DNA from: Lysinibacillus antri
Lineage (GTDB): Bacteria > Bacillota > Bacilli > Bacillales_A > Planococcaceae
NCBI RefSeq assembly: GCF_003977595.1
Contig: NZ_RYYR01000031.1
Location: 1 to 46,872 of the forward strand
Reading direction: 5' to 3'
DNA length: 46,872 nucleotides
Position numbers and translations under genes: made by a program. The notes under the pieces are model-generated. The model had not been told where the DNA came from. It made no database searches and saw nothing but the letters and a program-made list of their open reading frames with translations. Below, piece by piece: positions 14,600 to 24,587 of the stretch (position 1 is its first letter; each line of letters begins with the position of its first letter).

Positions 14600-15325
14600 T
14601 TGGAACGAATTAAAATAATTGTAGCTGAAGATCATCCAGATTCTTTAGAAATTATTGAAGCGTTTATTGAAAGGCACCCTAGTTTTGATGTGATTGCAAC
14701 TTGTACTGATGGTGAAGAATTAATTCATCAAGTGACTATATATGATCCGAAGTTAATAATTGCCGACATCAACATGCCTAAATTAAATGGTATGGAGGCT
14801 GTTAAAAAGTGCAAAAAAGTTAAACCGGATATAAAAGTAATATTTATCACAGGTTACGATGAATTTGCAGTGGAAGCTTTTGCGGAGTCTGCGGTTGATT
14901 ATATTGTGAAGCCCATTGATAGTGCACGGTTATATCAAGCTCTAGAAAAGGTGAAGAGTAGTTTAGCATACCAGACTAATGAAAAAAATTACCAAGGTAC
15001 GAAGAAATTAAAAATCAAAACTAATGGCGTCTTACATTTGATTCCCATGGATGATATTTATTTCGTTGAAAAACAAGGGAAAAAGTGCATCATCCATTTA
15101 AGTGGTCGAACGATTGAAACAAATGAGAATCTAACCGAATTAAGTAAGAGGTTAGATAGTAATTTTTTTGTTGCACATAGATCTAATATTGTAAATATAA
15201 ATAAAATCTCATCTATCGTTCAGGATTACGAAACATTTTTAGCTTATTTTGATGGATTAGAAAAAGCAGCTCATGTCTCCAAATTGAAAATAAAAGAGCT
15301 AGAAGAAAAAATTTCAGGCAACTAA
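14600..15325 (+). CDS. LytTR-family response regulator
   Basis: A 241-residue regulator. The receiver (1-120) has Asp11, phospho-acceptor Asp56 in 'IIADINMPKLNG', and a lysine in 'YIVKPIDS'. The LytTR DNA-binding domain (about 138-241) shows 'DDIYFVEKQGKKCIIHL', 'FVAHRSNIVNINKIS'. TTG at 14600 is chosen because GAGGTG (14587-14592) lies eight bases before it; a GTG at 14585 would place the ribosome site inside the gene. The kinase gene starts four bases after the stop. LytTR regulators usually pair with 5TM or LytS kinases, so the GAF/HisKA partner here is atypical. Confidence 0.88.
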   Translation: MERIKIIVAEDHPDSLEIIEAFIERHPSFDVIATCTDGEELIHQVTIYDPKLIIADINMPKLNGMEAVKKCKKVKPDIKVIFITGYDEFAVEAFAESAVDYIVKPIDSARLYQALEKVKSSLAYQTNEKNYQGTKKLKIKTNGVLHLIPMDDIYFVEKQGKKCIIHLSGRTIETNENLTELSKRLDSNFFVAHRSNIVNINKISSIVQDYETFLAYFDGLEKAAHVSKLKIKELEEKISGN

Positions 15326-15328
15326 TTA

Positions 15329-16990
15329 TTGCTAAGTGATGGGATGATAACTTTGATAAATACGATAGAATTTCAAGTAAAAGAAGTTAAACCGCTAAAT
15401 AAGTGTTATTTTATCGTCGATCGTGAAACGTTACAAATTAGAGAATCTAATATATGTAACTGCGCAATATATCAGTTACTTAAAACAATATATGCCTCAA
15501 CTCAGGATAACATTGAGCAAGCAGACCCATATGCTACTTTTCATCCTTTACTCAAAAGAATTATAAATGAAATAGATTATAACATGGGTACTGCTTCTTC
15601 ATTTGAAATTCAATTTAATAATCAATCAACTATTGAAGTGAAAGTTTATCTTACTAGTGAGAACTTCATTATTCTTCTCAAAGACAATACAAAGCATGTG
15701 CAAGTTTTTGATATTATTGAAGAAAATAATCAACGACTTACTATTTTAACGGAAATATCAAAAGAAATTATGCAATTTAATGAACCTAAAAAAATACTTG
15801 ATTCTCTATTTGAAAGACTATCATCTTTGTTAGATGTTGACTTTTATTTTAATTATATACTAGATTCTTCAAATAACCAGATTAAGTTAATGAACTATCA
15901 TGGGATATCAAAAGAAATTGCAGAAAGTATAGAAATCCTCCAATTTGGAGAGGCAGTTTGCGGAACAGTTGCAAAAACACAGAAAAAGATTATAGCAGAA
16001 CACGTTGATAAATCCGATGACCCTAAAGTTCAACTAATTAAGGGTTGGAATATAAAGGCCTATATTTGTCACCCATTATTTGCTCACGGAAAGCTAATAG
16101 GGACTTTATCCTTTGGTTCAAGTAAAAGGTCTACGTTTTCAACAGATGAGGTTGAATTAATATGCGACATTTGTAAGCAAGTAGCTACATCTCTTGAACG
16201 TGTGTTTCTAATTGCCAATTTAAAAGAAACAAATAAAGCGTTAGTTGCTACTAATCAACAATTATTGATTGAAAAAGAGCGTGCAGATAAAGCAAATAAA
16301 GCCAAAACGAATTTTCTATTGCTAATGAGTCATGAATTACGGACGCCACTAAATTCAATTATCGGGTATAACGAATTACTGCTCACTACGCCAAATAGTT
16401 ATTTATCGAATAATCAAATTAAGCAACTTGAGAAAATGTTAAGGGCGAGTAATCAATTAAAAAATATGATAAATGATATGTTAGATTTTGTTCGGTATGA
16501 TAATGTCAGCTTAACCTTTAATTTGAGAAAGGTGGATATTAATGCACTGATTGAAGATTGCATATTAGATGCGGCTTTTTTTGCAAAAAGTAAGAGAGTT
16601 TCAGTAGATTTTGAGGTCTTAATGAATAATACCGATTTATATATATATTCAGATTTAAAAAGGTTGAAGCAAGTAGTAACCAATTTGTTAACGAATGCAA
16701 TAAAATATAATAAAGACAATGGGAATGTGCGAATCTCAACAAATGTGAAAGAAAGTATATTAACTATTGAATTTCATGATACAGGAAAAGGAATTGAAGA
16801 AAAAGAGTTAGAAGATATCTTTAAACCATTCTATAGATCGCCGTCAAATAATCCTACTGTAGAAGGAAGTGGAATTGGATTAAGTCTTTCGAAACAAATC
16901 ATCCACGAATTAGGCGGAAGTTTAACAGTAAGCAGCAAAGTAAATGTAGGCAGTACATTTAAGATTACGTTACCTTTAAATTTATATTAG
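15329..16990 (+). CDS. Soluble GAF-domain histidine kinase
   Basis: A 553-residue cytoplasmic kinase with no membrane helices. An N-terminal PAS-like region (about 20-125) is followed by a GAF domain (140-295), a coiled coil (295-328), HisKA with His335 in 'LLLMSHELRTPLNSIIGYNELL', and HATPase_c (about 430-553) with 'NLLTNAIKYN', 'DTGKGIEE' and 'GSGIGLSLSKQII'. The start is uncertain: TTG 15329, ATG 15344 and TTG 15353 all have weak ribosome sites. GAF and PAS domains suggest sensing of an intracellular small molecule, redox state or light. Four bases separate it from the LytTR regulator, so they should act as a pair. Confidence 0.87.
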   Translation: MLSDGMITLINTIEFQVKEVKPLNKCYFIVDRETLQIRESNICNCAIYQLLKTIYASTQDNIEQADPYATFHPLLKRIINEIDYNMGTASSFEIQFNNQSTIEVKVYLTSENFIILLKDNTKHVQVFDIIEENNQRLTILTEISKEIMQFNEPKKILDSLFERLSSLLDVDFYFNYILDSSNNQIKLMNYHGISKEIAESIEILQFGEAVCGTVAKTQKKIIAEHVDKSDDPKVQLIKGWNIKAYICHPLFAHGKLIGTLSFGSSKRSTFSTDEVELICDICKQVATSLERVFLIANLKETNKALVATNQQLLIEKERADKANKAKTNFLLLMSHELRTPLNSIIGYNELLLTTPNSYLSNNQIKQLEKMLRASNQLKNMINDMLDFVRYDNVSLTFNLRKVDINALIEDCILDAAFFAKSKRVSVDFEVLMNNTDLYIYSDLKRLKQVVTNLLTNAIKYNKDNGNVRISTNVKESILTIEFHDTGKGIEEKELEDIFKPFYRSPSNNPTVEGSGIGLSLSKQIIHELGGSLTVSSKVNVGSTFKITLPLNLY

Positions 16991-17030
16991 AGATAGAAGT
17001 TTGTGACAGAATAAACTTTTATCAACTTTA

Positions 17031-17077
17031 AAAGGTCAATTTGTGATGCGAATGCATTACAAATTGGCCTTTTTTCT
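17031..17077 (+). terminator. Intrinsic terminator after the GAF kinase
   Basis: AAAGGTCAATTTGT (17031-17044) pairs with ACAAATTGGCCTTT (17059-17072), with an ATGC/GCAT inner stem and a TTTTTT tail. Confidence 0.85.
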
Positions 17078-17253
17078 TGTCATATATAATAGACTGTTCA
17101 TCTATCACAGATACTTTGTGAAAAACAAAAGTTTCATAAATAGGTAAATTGGTGTGGGAATTTATTTCACATCCTTTCCTCACATGTTTACCCTACCTAG
17201 AATTTGGTTAGGATGCTAAAAAGAATATACTTCAACAAAAGGTGATTTGCTGC

Positions 17254-18744
17254 ATGGGTAATGAGAAAATGGATGAAATAGAAAAGCCAATTGATGTGCA
17301 AGAATGGACGAAGGGGATTACGCATTATACGAATAATAGCCCCGATTTAATCATTAAACACGTTGAAAGAGATAAAAAGGGCGCTGTTTTCTTATATTTG
17401 GATAATATGATTAATCATCAAGAGTTTTCCATGCTTCTTCTAAACTTAGATCAAATGAAGGTTTTAAAATATGAAGAGCTAGAACCATTGATTCTGACTA
17501 AAAAAATAAGCTATTCATCTGAACTTCTTCAAACCGTGGATGCTATAAATACTGGTGCAGTATGTCTCCTTATGGAAAACGAAACAAAGTGTATGCTTAT
17601 TTCACTTTCAAAGCTAGTGGAAAGACCTTTAAGTGCTTCTGAAAATGAATCAATGATTTTTGGACCAAGTATTACGTTTTCTGAATCTATAAGTACAAAT
17701 ATAGCGTTGTTGCGAAAAAATATAACAGATCGAAATCTATGTACTGAAAAATTTCTTGTTGGTGAAAGAAATAGTACAGAAGTACGGATTGTATATATAA
17801 AGGATATTGCGAACGAGGATAACATAGCAACGATGAAACAGAGGATCCAAGATTTAAAAATAGATGATCCAATAGATAGTAATGTACTAGCTCAACTATT
17901 AGATGATAATTCACTTTCATTGTTCCCACAAGCGTTAACAACTGAGCTGCCAGACCGTGTATGTTACATGTTAGGCAAAGGGAAAATTGCTATATTTGTT
18001 GATCGAAGTCCCAGTGTTATTATTGCTCCCAGTTCATTTCTAAATTTTTTCGAAACGACAGATGATGTATATACTCGTTGGAATATTGGTTCTTTTTTGA
18101 GAATAGTTCGGTTTATAGCCATGATGTTATCACTTCTTCTTACACCAGCTTACGTAGCTGCACTAACCTATCATTACGAGATAATCCCATCCCCCCTTTT
18201 GTTGTCTTTAGGTCAATCAAGGGCAAGTGTTCCTTTCCCGCCAGTGTTAGAAGCGCTCATTCTTGAGTTTATTCTTGAGTTACTTCGGGAATCTGGAGCG
18301 AGACTTCCTACGAAAGTTGGGCAAACAATGGGGATCGTTGGTGGTATTGTTATTGGACAAGCAGCTGTAGATGCAGGGTTTACAAGTAACATATTAATTA
18401 TCATTATTGCACTTAGTGCATTAGGTACGTTTACAGCTCCAAGTTATATGATGGGTGCTGTGATTCGCATCGTTCGCTTTCCACTTATTATACTTGCTGG
18501 ATTATGGGGTGGTATTGGATTAATATTTGGCCTTTTGTACATCATAATTCACCTATTAAAGTTAACGAGTTTTGGAACACCATATTTAGTACCTATCTAT
18601 CCATTTCGATTTTCTGATTGGAAAGATTCTTTATTTCGTGTTCCCCCACAATATGCAGGCAAAAGACCAGAAACCAATAGACCAATTGATATAATTCGAT
18701 ATTCTAGAACAAATGCGAAACAAAGAAAAGACATAGACGAGTAA
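17254..18744 (+). CDS. GerA-family spore germination protein (A subunit)
   Basis: A 496-residue A subunit of a GerA-type nutrient germinant receptor in the spore inner membrane. The long N-terminal cytoplasmic domain (1-280) is followed by several membrane helices (about 290-450). The family signature is 'ESGARLPTKVGQTMGIVGGIVIGQAAVDAG', and the C-terminus is a basic tail. ATG at 17254 follows AAAGGTGAT; the frame is also open from GTG 17242. It heads a three-gene A-B-C operon. Ligand cannot be deduced. Known receptor subunits of this family are made in the forespore under sigma G; I could not identify a convincing promoter. Confidence 0.92.
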   Translation: MGNEKMDEIEKPIDVQEWTKGITHYTNNSPDLIIKHVERDKKGAVFLYLDNMINHQEFSMLLLNLDQMKVLKYEELEPLILTKKISYSSELLQTVDAINTGAVCLLMENETKCMLISLSKLVERPLSASENESMIFGPSITFSESISTNIALLRKNITDRNLCTEKFLVGERNSTEVRIVYIKDIANEDNIATMKQRIQDLKIDDPIDSNVLAQLLDDNSLSLFPQALTTELPDRVCYMLGKGKIAIFVDRSPSVIIAPSSFLNFFETTDDVYTRWNIGSFLRIVRFIAMMLSLLLTPAYVAALTYHYEIIPSPLLLSLGQSRASVPFPPVLEALILEFILELLRESGARLPTKVGQTMGIVGGIVIGQAAVDAGFTSNILIIIIALSALGTFTAPSYMMGAVIRIVRFPLIILAGLWGGIGLIFGLLYIIIHLLKLTSFGTPYLVPIYPFRFSDWKDSLFRVPPQYAGKRPETNRPIDIIRYSRTNAKQRKDIDE

Positions 18745-18756
18745 AGGGTAATTACT

Positions 18757-19854
18757 ATGAATGTGAACATGGAGATGAAGAAACAGAATACCATCAATGC
18801 GTTTCTAGTTCTTTTTGTTGTCCATACCGCACAGATGGGTATTGGAGTTGCTGGAATTCAGCGAGTTTTATATAAGGAAGTCCAACAAGATGCGTGGATT
18901 GTCATTATACTTTCTGGAGTAATAACTTGTTTGATTGTATGGATTATCGGAAAAACTTTAAGCGAATACGAAAACCACACACTATTTGATATTCATTTAG
19001 ATATATATGGAAAATGGCTTGGTAAGTTTGTAAATCTCTTAATTGTCCTTTACTTATTTTCTGTATTTTTATCGATTTGCCTTGGTTATATAGAAATTGT
19101 TCAGGCGTGGATGTTTGAGAAAATGCCAAGTTGGCTAATAGGTGCCTTTCTAATTATTCTAACGGGAAAAGGGGTTCGCAGTGGATTCCGTCCTATTGTT
19201 GGTGTTTGTTTTCTTGCATTTCTCTCTGCGATCTGGATGTTATTTATCTTTTTTGCTGAACCATTAAAATTTGCTGAATGGCACTATCTATTCCCAATGT
19301 TTGAATTAACCTCCACTGAGTTATATAAAGGGATGATAAAGACTTCATATAGTCTGTTAGGATTTGAACTTCTTTATTTTATTTATCCATTTGTTAAAGA
19401 GAAAGAAAAAGCAGTAAGGTTTGCGATATTAGGAGTCATTGCTTCTATTGTTATATTAGTAATTCTCACAGTCATAGCGATAGGTTATTTTAGTGGAGAG
19501 CAGCTAGAACGAACTATTTGGGCTACGATTTCTATGTTTAAAATAGTGAAGCTTCCATTTATTGAACGATTTGAGTATATTGCTATTCCTGTATGGATGA
19601 TTATCATTATTCCCAACCTTTTATTATATATGTGGGCTGCTTCTAAAGGAATTAAAATAAGTTTCGGTTATAGACAATCGTATGCATTATATGTATTTCT
19701 GTTATTGTCCCTAGTTGTATTCATATTTTTCAACAAAAGACTCCATATCAATATGTTTATTGATTATGTTGGTATGATTGGGTTATATGTTTGTTATGTG
19801 TATCCAATCATCCTCTACATTGCGGTTCGAATAAAAAAATCATTACAAAATTAA
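18757..19854 (+). CDS. GerB-family spore germination protein (B subunit)
   Basis: A 365-residue integral membrane protein of the amino acid/polyamine/organocation (APC) superfamily, with about ten helices. B subunits form the ligand-binding and ion-channel part of germinant receptors. The sequence starts with a short charged tail (MNVNMEMKKQ), then 'LFVVHTAQMGIGVAGIQR', typical of the family. It lies 12 bases after the A-subunit stop and 18 before the C-subunit start. Confidence 0.92.
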   Translation: MNVNMEMKKQNTINAFLVLFVVHTAQMGIGVAGIQRVLYKEVQQDAWIVIILSGVITCLIVWIIGKTLSEYENHTLFDIHLDIYGKWLGKFVNLLIVLYLFSVFLSICLGYIEIVQAWMFEKMPSWLIGAFLIILTGKGVRSGFRPIVGVCFLAFLSAIWMLFIFFAEPLKFAEWHYLFPMFELTSTELYKGMIKTSYSLLGFELLYFIYPFVKEKEKAVRFAILGVIASIVILVILTVIAIGYFSGEQLERTIWATISMFKIVKLPFIERFEYIAIPVWMIIIIPNLLLYMWAASKGIKISFGYRQSYALYVFLLLSLVVFIFFNKRLHINMFIDYVGMIGLYVCYVYPIILYIAVRIKKSLQN

Positions 19855-19872
19855 CCTATTAGGGTGCTTTGC

Positions 19873-20994
19873 ATGAAAAAAACAATCATTTCAGTTATTT
19901 TCCTTATGATGACACTCGTATTAACAGCTTGTTTAGAACAATACAATTTGGAAAAACTTGGGTTAGCCACCGTTATTGGATATGATCTTGATAAAGAAGA
20001 AGTGCGAGCGACCGCCGTACTTAACCAATTCCAACCTGAGGAAAAAAATGCCTTCCAAGTTGTAAGTAGTCCTGGGAATACAAGTAAAACATCCCGACAA
20101 TCTTCCAATTTAGAAACGAGTAACAAAATTGTTGGTGGACAACTCAGGGTAGTGGTGTTGGGGGAATCACTTGCTGAAGAAGGGGTTCTTTCTATAACAG
20201 ATACGTTATCAAGAGATGCTTCAATTGGGACAATGTTATATTTATGTGTTAGTAAAGGAAATGCCAAAGAAATTTTGGAAACAAAACCACCCGTCTCCGA
20301 TATGGGAACGTACTTGTACAACTTATTAAAACAAAATATTGAGGGGGAACTGCTAGTTTCTGCAACTCTTCATGAGTTTTTGCAGGCTTATTATGACCCT
20401 GGGAAGGATCCCATCTTACCTCTTGTAACTATGGAAGATAAGAGTGTTAAAGCTGATGGATTGGTAGTATTCAACAATGACAAAGTAGTGGGCTTTCTTA
20501 AAGGAGACGAAGGGTTTTATATTAAATTAATCCGTGAAAGATTTAAAGCAGGAAGTACCGAGATTAGTATCCCATCGGAATCCGTAAAAAAATTTATTAA
20601 AAATAAACCAAAAAAAGAAAACATTTTTGTTGTGGTCGATGACATTAAAAGTAATAGTAAAATTACACTTGTGGAAGCCTCTACACCAAAATATAAAATA
20701 ACAATTCATATCGATTCAGTAATAAAAGAGGTTTCAGAAGAGGTGATTTTAGAAGATCCAGAATCACTCAAGACATTAGAGGAATTAATTGAAAAGGAAA
20801 TGGAAAAAAAGGTTAATAATATAATGAAGAAACTACAAGAAATGAATTCTGATCCATTAGGATTTGGAATGGTATACGACAGTAGTATACGAAACAAGAA
20901 GTTAACGCACGAAGAATGGAAAGATATGTTTCCTCATGCTGAATTTGATGTAGAGATTAACGTGGATATTGTTAAGACGGGAATTGTTGAGTAA
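19873..20994 (+). CDS. Ger(x)C-family spore germination lipoprotein (C subunit)
   Basis: A 373-residue lipoprotein subunit. The signal peptide (1-19) ends in the lipobox LTAC, with Cys20 as the lipidated residue. The mature part follows the three-domain GerC fold, ending in the conserved 'SDPLGFGMVY' and the alternating 'FDVEINVDIVKTG' strand. ATG at 19873 follows AGGGTG; a GTG at 19864 would overlap the ribosome site. It closes the operon. Full length distinguishes it from the decayed copy at 13776. Confidence 0.92.
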   Translation: MKKTIISVIFLMMTLVLTACLEQYNLEKLGLATVIGYDLDKEEVRATAVLNQFQPEEKNAFQVVSSPGNTSKTSRQSSNLETSNKIVGGQLRVVVLGESLAEEGVLSITDTLSRDASIGTMLYLCVSKGNAKEILETKPPVSDMGTYLYNLLKQNIEGELLVSATLHEFLQAYYDPGKDPILPLVTMEDKSVKADGLVVFNNDKVVGFLKGDEGFYIKLIRERFKAGSTEISIPSESVKKFIKNKPKKENIFVVVDDIKSNSKITLVEASTPKYKITIHIDSVIKEVSEEVILEDPESLKTLEELIEKEMEKKVNNIMKKLQEMNSDPLGFGMVYDSSIRNKKLTHEEWKDMFPHAEFDVEINVDIVKTGIVE

Positions 20995-21576
20995 AAATCC
21001 ACACTGATCGATATACCAGATTTTTGGAAGGTCATAAGTCTACTTCCTCGCTAAAAATAGGAGGGATTAGGCTTTTTATCATTCAATGCCCATATATTGT
21101 AATTCTGCACTTTAGGGATAATACCTATTGGTAAATGTGTTGTAAATAAGTAGAAAATTGAGTGGCGATCGCTGAGAAAAAACATGACAGAGGTGGTACG
21201 TTCTTATGGTGTTAATCATTTATTGTAAAAAATATCTACTCTTTTTGGAATAAAATGATGCTTTTTAGTTAGTATTTCAGAAATGTAATGATGCATTACA
21301 GACGTTAAAAACTGCATTTCGCGAGTAATTCATCAAAAAGATAAGAATGCATTATATAATTCATAATATATTAAAAAATGTTTTAAGTACTTCTTTTATC
21401 TATTAATGTCGAAAATTGAGATTAGATTTTGAGTATTAGTGATAGATGCATTTGTTATAAAATCCACTAGTACTTTGCATTATATTATTCTATTTTTACT
21501 ATTTTTATAGTGGAAAGGTTAATTTTATTTATTTCACTCAATTTATTTACAAATCAACCGGGGGAGGGGAATTTGT
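20995..21576. other. Long AT-rich intergenic region upstream of the EAL-PilZ gene
   Basis: No coding frame seen. It contains an operator-like palindrome TGTAATG-ATG-CATTACA at 21284-21300 and several further TGCAT/ATGCA motifs, but no terminator or promoter I would defend. The length suggests regulatory DNA for the cyclic-di-GMP genes that follow. Confidence 0.5.
21284..21300. promoter_or_regulatory. Palindrome TGTAATG-N3-CATTACA (operator-like)
   Basis: Seven-base arms that match exactly around a 3-base centre, about 280 bases upstream of the phosphodiesterase start. No identified regulator. Confidence 0.35.
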
Positions 21577-24576
21577 ATGAATAATATTTATATGAATAAA
21601 ACAAAAAAAAGTAATAAATTAAAAGAGTTGTTCCTAGGGAAGGAACCTCATCAGAATATGAATATTAGTTTAAATAGTGAAAGTAGTAGGTTATTAGATT
21701 ATTATTCCTCTCTAGCGCTTTATCACCCAGATATTGTTATTGTGTTTTCACGAGATAGTGAAATTGTAACAATCGATAACAAAAAGGTTCATGCGTTATT
21801 AGGTTTAAACATTCAAAATGTGGAAGATTTATATAAAATTTTATCTCAGGACAACTATAGAAAGCTTGAATCAGCGTTCTACAATACATTAAGAGGGAAC
21901 TCTGAAAAACATGAAGTTGAAATCAAAACAATATCAAATCAATCTATCTTTATGGTGATTACTTTTATACCTATAAAGCATGATGGTGAAGTAGAAGGTG
22001 TCTACTTAATTGCAGCCAATGTTACTGAAAAAGTGCAGTTAAAAAATCGGTTGGCCTTAAGTGAAAAACACCTAAACTCAGCTCAACAAATAACGAAAAT
22101 CGGGAGTTGGGAGTATCTAATAGAAGAAGACCAACTATATTGTTCGGAGCATTTCCATCATATTTTTGGCATAGATAAAGATGATTGCATCAGTATGGAA
22201 GACCCTTTTAAATTAGTACATCCTCATGATTATGAAGATGCATATCAAAAAGTACAAATTGCAATTGAAAAAGGAGAAAGTTTCGTTAATCAATTCCGCA
22301 TTAAACATGGAAGAAATAATGACATTCGATATATCAAGGTGCATGCAGAAGTGTACTTTAAAGAGCAACATCCTTACAAGATCATCGGCATAATTAAAGA
22401 TGAAACTTATCAAATAGAGTTAGAAAATCAATTAACAGTAGTGAAAGATAACTTTTATTATATGTTTGATAATATTACATCAGGCATATGGATGAAGGAA
22501 TCTTTAGATGATAAGTTTGTTTACGTTTCGAAAGCATTAGAAACAATATCAGCAATCCCTTTAAAAAGATTGTACGAAGAAAAACACTTGTGGTACAACA
22601 TGATTCAACCAGATTGTTATGGAGTTATAGAAGAAGGAATTAAAGACTTGTCAAAAGGAAAAAGTGTAGAAGCTGTTTATCGAATCATTAATGGTGATGG
22701 GAAGACTAAATGGATACTAGAACAAATTGTACCAAAAATCGATGTTCACGGTAACATCACCAATCTTTTCGGTTTAATAACAGATATAACAAGTGAAATG
22801 GAAACGAAAGAACAACTCACTTATATTTCAAACTATGATGCACTTACTAACTTACCGAATCAAAAAAGTCTTTATGACCATTTGGATAAGTTATGTGAAA
22901 AAGATGAACCATTTGCAGTTTTATATTTAGATATTGATCGATTTAATATTATTAATGATTCGTTAGGGTACCAAATAGGTGATGAGGCGTTAAAACTGCT
23001 CGCTAACCGATTCAGTTCTATGATTCCTAATAACGTGTATCTTTCACGATTAAGTAGCAATGACTTTATTATGGTTGTTCAGAATTATAACAGTAAAAAA
23101 GACATTCATAAACTTGCTGAAAAAATTATCCGTGAAACAGAAGTACCATTTATCATACAAAATTATGAATTGCATGTTTCTACTAGTATCGGTATTACGT
23201 TTTTCCCGGAAGAAGGGAAAGATAAGTTAGTACTTTTAGAAAATGCCCATACAGCACTTTACAAAGCGAAGAGAGAAGGGAAAAATAATTATCAACTTTC
23301 TTCTCATCTAACGGATATATCTTCTTACAAAAAATATGTACTAGATCGAGATATGAGAAAAGCAATTCTTAATGAAGAATTTGAATTATATTTTCAACCT
23401 CAAGTGGAGCCTAGATATGGGAAAATTTGTGGAGCTGAAGCATTAATTCGATGGAATCATAAAGAATGGGGATTGGTATCACCGGGTGAATTTATACCGC
23501 TAGCTGAAGAAAATCATATGATTAATAACATTACAGATTGGGTAATTCAAAAGGTCTTTTCTTATATACGGGATTGGATGGACAAAGGATACGAAGTGCG
23601 GCCGATTTCTATAAATATACCTCCAATACGATTTATTAAAAAGGGACTCTTAACATTTGTGAAACGGCAGTTAGAATTGCATAAAGTACCTGCTCACTAT
23701 ATAGAATTCGAAATTACTGAAGGTTCATTATTAAAAAGTGATAAGAAAGTTATCAAAACAATTGAAGGATTAAAAGAACTAGGGATAAACTTTGCCATCG
23801 ATGATTTTGGAACAGGTTATGCATCATTAGATTCATTACGTAAATTTAAACCAAATACAATTAAAATCGACAAAACCTTTATTAAACATATTGGTGATGA
23901 AGATGGTGTTGAAAAAGGGATTATCTCTTCGGCCATGCACCTAAGTAAGGTACTTGGTATGAAAGTGGTAGCTGAAGGTGTAGAAGAATTTGAGCAGTTA
24001 AAGTTTTTAAAACAAAATGAATGTGATCTTATTCAAGGATATATCTACTCTAAACCTGTTAGGGTGAAAACTTTTGAAAAACTTTTAAAACAAGGTTACT
24101 TAAAAGCAGAAAAGAGTAATAGGAAAATAGTATTAGTCGAAAAGAGAAAGTATTATCGTTTTCAGTTTCCTTTTCCAATTGAAGGAGAAATGACGATAGT
24201 GGAAGTCAATGGTAAAGGAGTGAACGTTGGTAAATCTCCAGTTCTTATAGAAAATATCGGATTAGGGGGAGTGAAAATTCTATCTACTTTGAAACTTCCA
24301 GTAAATACACAGATGAAATTCAGTGTAAAATGTCAAATCCTTAAGGAAATATTCGAACTAACTGGTTCCATCAAATGGATTGACGAAGAAGAGAGAGGTG
24401 TTTTCTCATATGGATTAAGTTTTGAAATAAATCGAATCCTAGAAGACCGTTTATCTTCTATAATTAATAGATTAAGCTCTTACAGTAAAAAGAATAACAG
24501 CATACCAGATACATTATTTATATATGAGGCTGCCTATAAATATTTTAGTAAACAATCGTTACAAGTTAGTGTATAA
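21577..24576 (+). CDS. PAS-GGDEF(degenerate)-EAL-PilZ cyclic-di-GMP phosphodiesterase
   Basis: A 999-residue cytoplasmic signalling protein. Domains in order: PAS (about 40-150), PAS (165-280), PAS (290-405), GGDEF (415-575), EAL (595-835), PilZ (852-970). The GGDEF signature is SSNDF at 493-497, so cyclase activity is lost and the domain may only bind GTP. The EAL domain is intact: Glu621 in EALIRW, Asn680, Glu712, Asp742/Asp743 in DDFGTGY, Lys763 (or 765), Glu800 and Gln820. The PilZ part keeps Arg857-x3-Arg861 and a NxGxxG (893-898) in place of the usual D/NxSxxG. It should hydrolyse c-di-GMP and read its level through PilZ. ATG at 21577 follows GGGGGAGGGG. It is 11 bases ahead of an active cyclase gene. 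Confidence 0.92.
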   Translation: MNNIYMNKTKKSNKLKELFLGKEPHQNMNISLNSESSRLLDYYSSLALYHPDIVIVFSRDSEIVTIDNKKVHALLGLNIQNVEDLYKILSQDNYRKLESAFYNTLRGNSEKHEVEIKTISNQSIFMVITFIPIKHDGEVEGVYLIAANVTEKVQLKNRLALSEKHLNSAQQITKIGSWEYLIEEDQLYCSEHFHHIFGIDKDDCISMEDPFKLVHPHDYEDAYQKVQIAIEKGESFVNQFRIKHGRNNDIRYIKVHAEVYFKEQHPYKIIGIIKDETYQIELENQLTVVKDNFYYMFDNITSGIWMKESLDDKFVYVSKALETISAIPLKRLYEEKHLWYNMIQPDCYGVIEEGIKDLSKGKSVEAVYRIINGDGKTKWILEQIVPKIDVHGNITNLFGLITDITSEMETKEQLTYISNYDALTNLPNQKSLYDHLDKLCEKDEPFAVLYLDIDRFNIINDSLGYQIGDEALKLLANRFSSMIPNNVYLSRLSSNDFIMVVQNYNSKKDIHKLAEKIIRETEVPFIIQNYELHVSTSIGITFFPEEGKDKLVLLENAHTALYKAKREGKNNYQLSSHLTDISSYKKYVLDRDMRKAILNEEFELYFQPQVEPRYGKICGAEALIRWNHKEWGLVSPGEFIPLAEENHMINNITDWVIQKVFSYIRDWMDKGYEVRPISINIPPIRFIKKGLLTFVKRQLELHKVPAHYIEFEITEGSLLKSDKKVIKTIEGLKELGINFAIDDFGTGYASLDSLRKFKPNTIKIDKTFIKHIGDEDGVEKGIISSAMHLSKVLGMKVVAEGVEEFEQLKFLKQNECDLIQGYIYSKPVRVKTFEKLLKQGYLKAEKSNRKIVLVEKRKYYRFQFPFPIEGEMTIVEVNGKGVNVGKSPVLIENIGLGGVKILSTLKLPVNTQMKFSVKCQILKEIFELTGSIKWIDEEERGVFSYGLSFEINRILEDRLSSIINRLSSYSKKNNSIPDTLFIYEAAYKYFSKQSLQVSV

Positions 24577-24587
24577 GGGGATTGTAT

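Noticed and set aside
21121..21134. ATACCTATTGGTAA as a seventh CstR operator
   Set aside because: The half-sites are 4 rather than 6 bases apart, the 3' half is imperfect and no sulfur gene follows.
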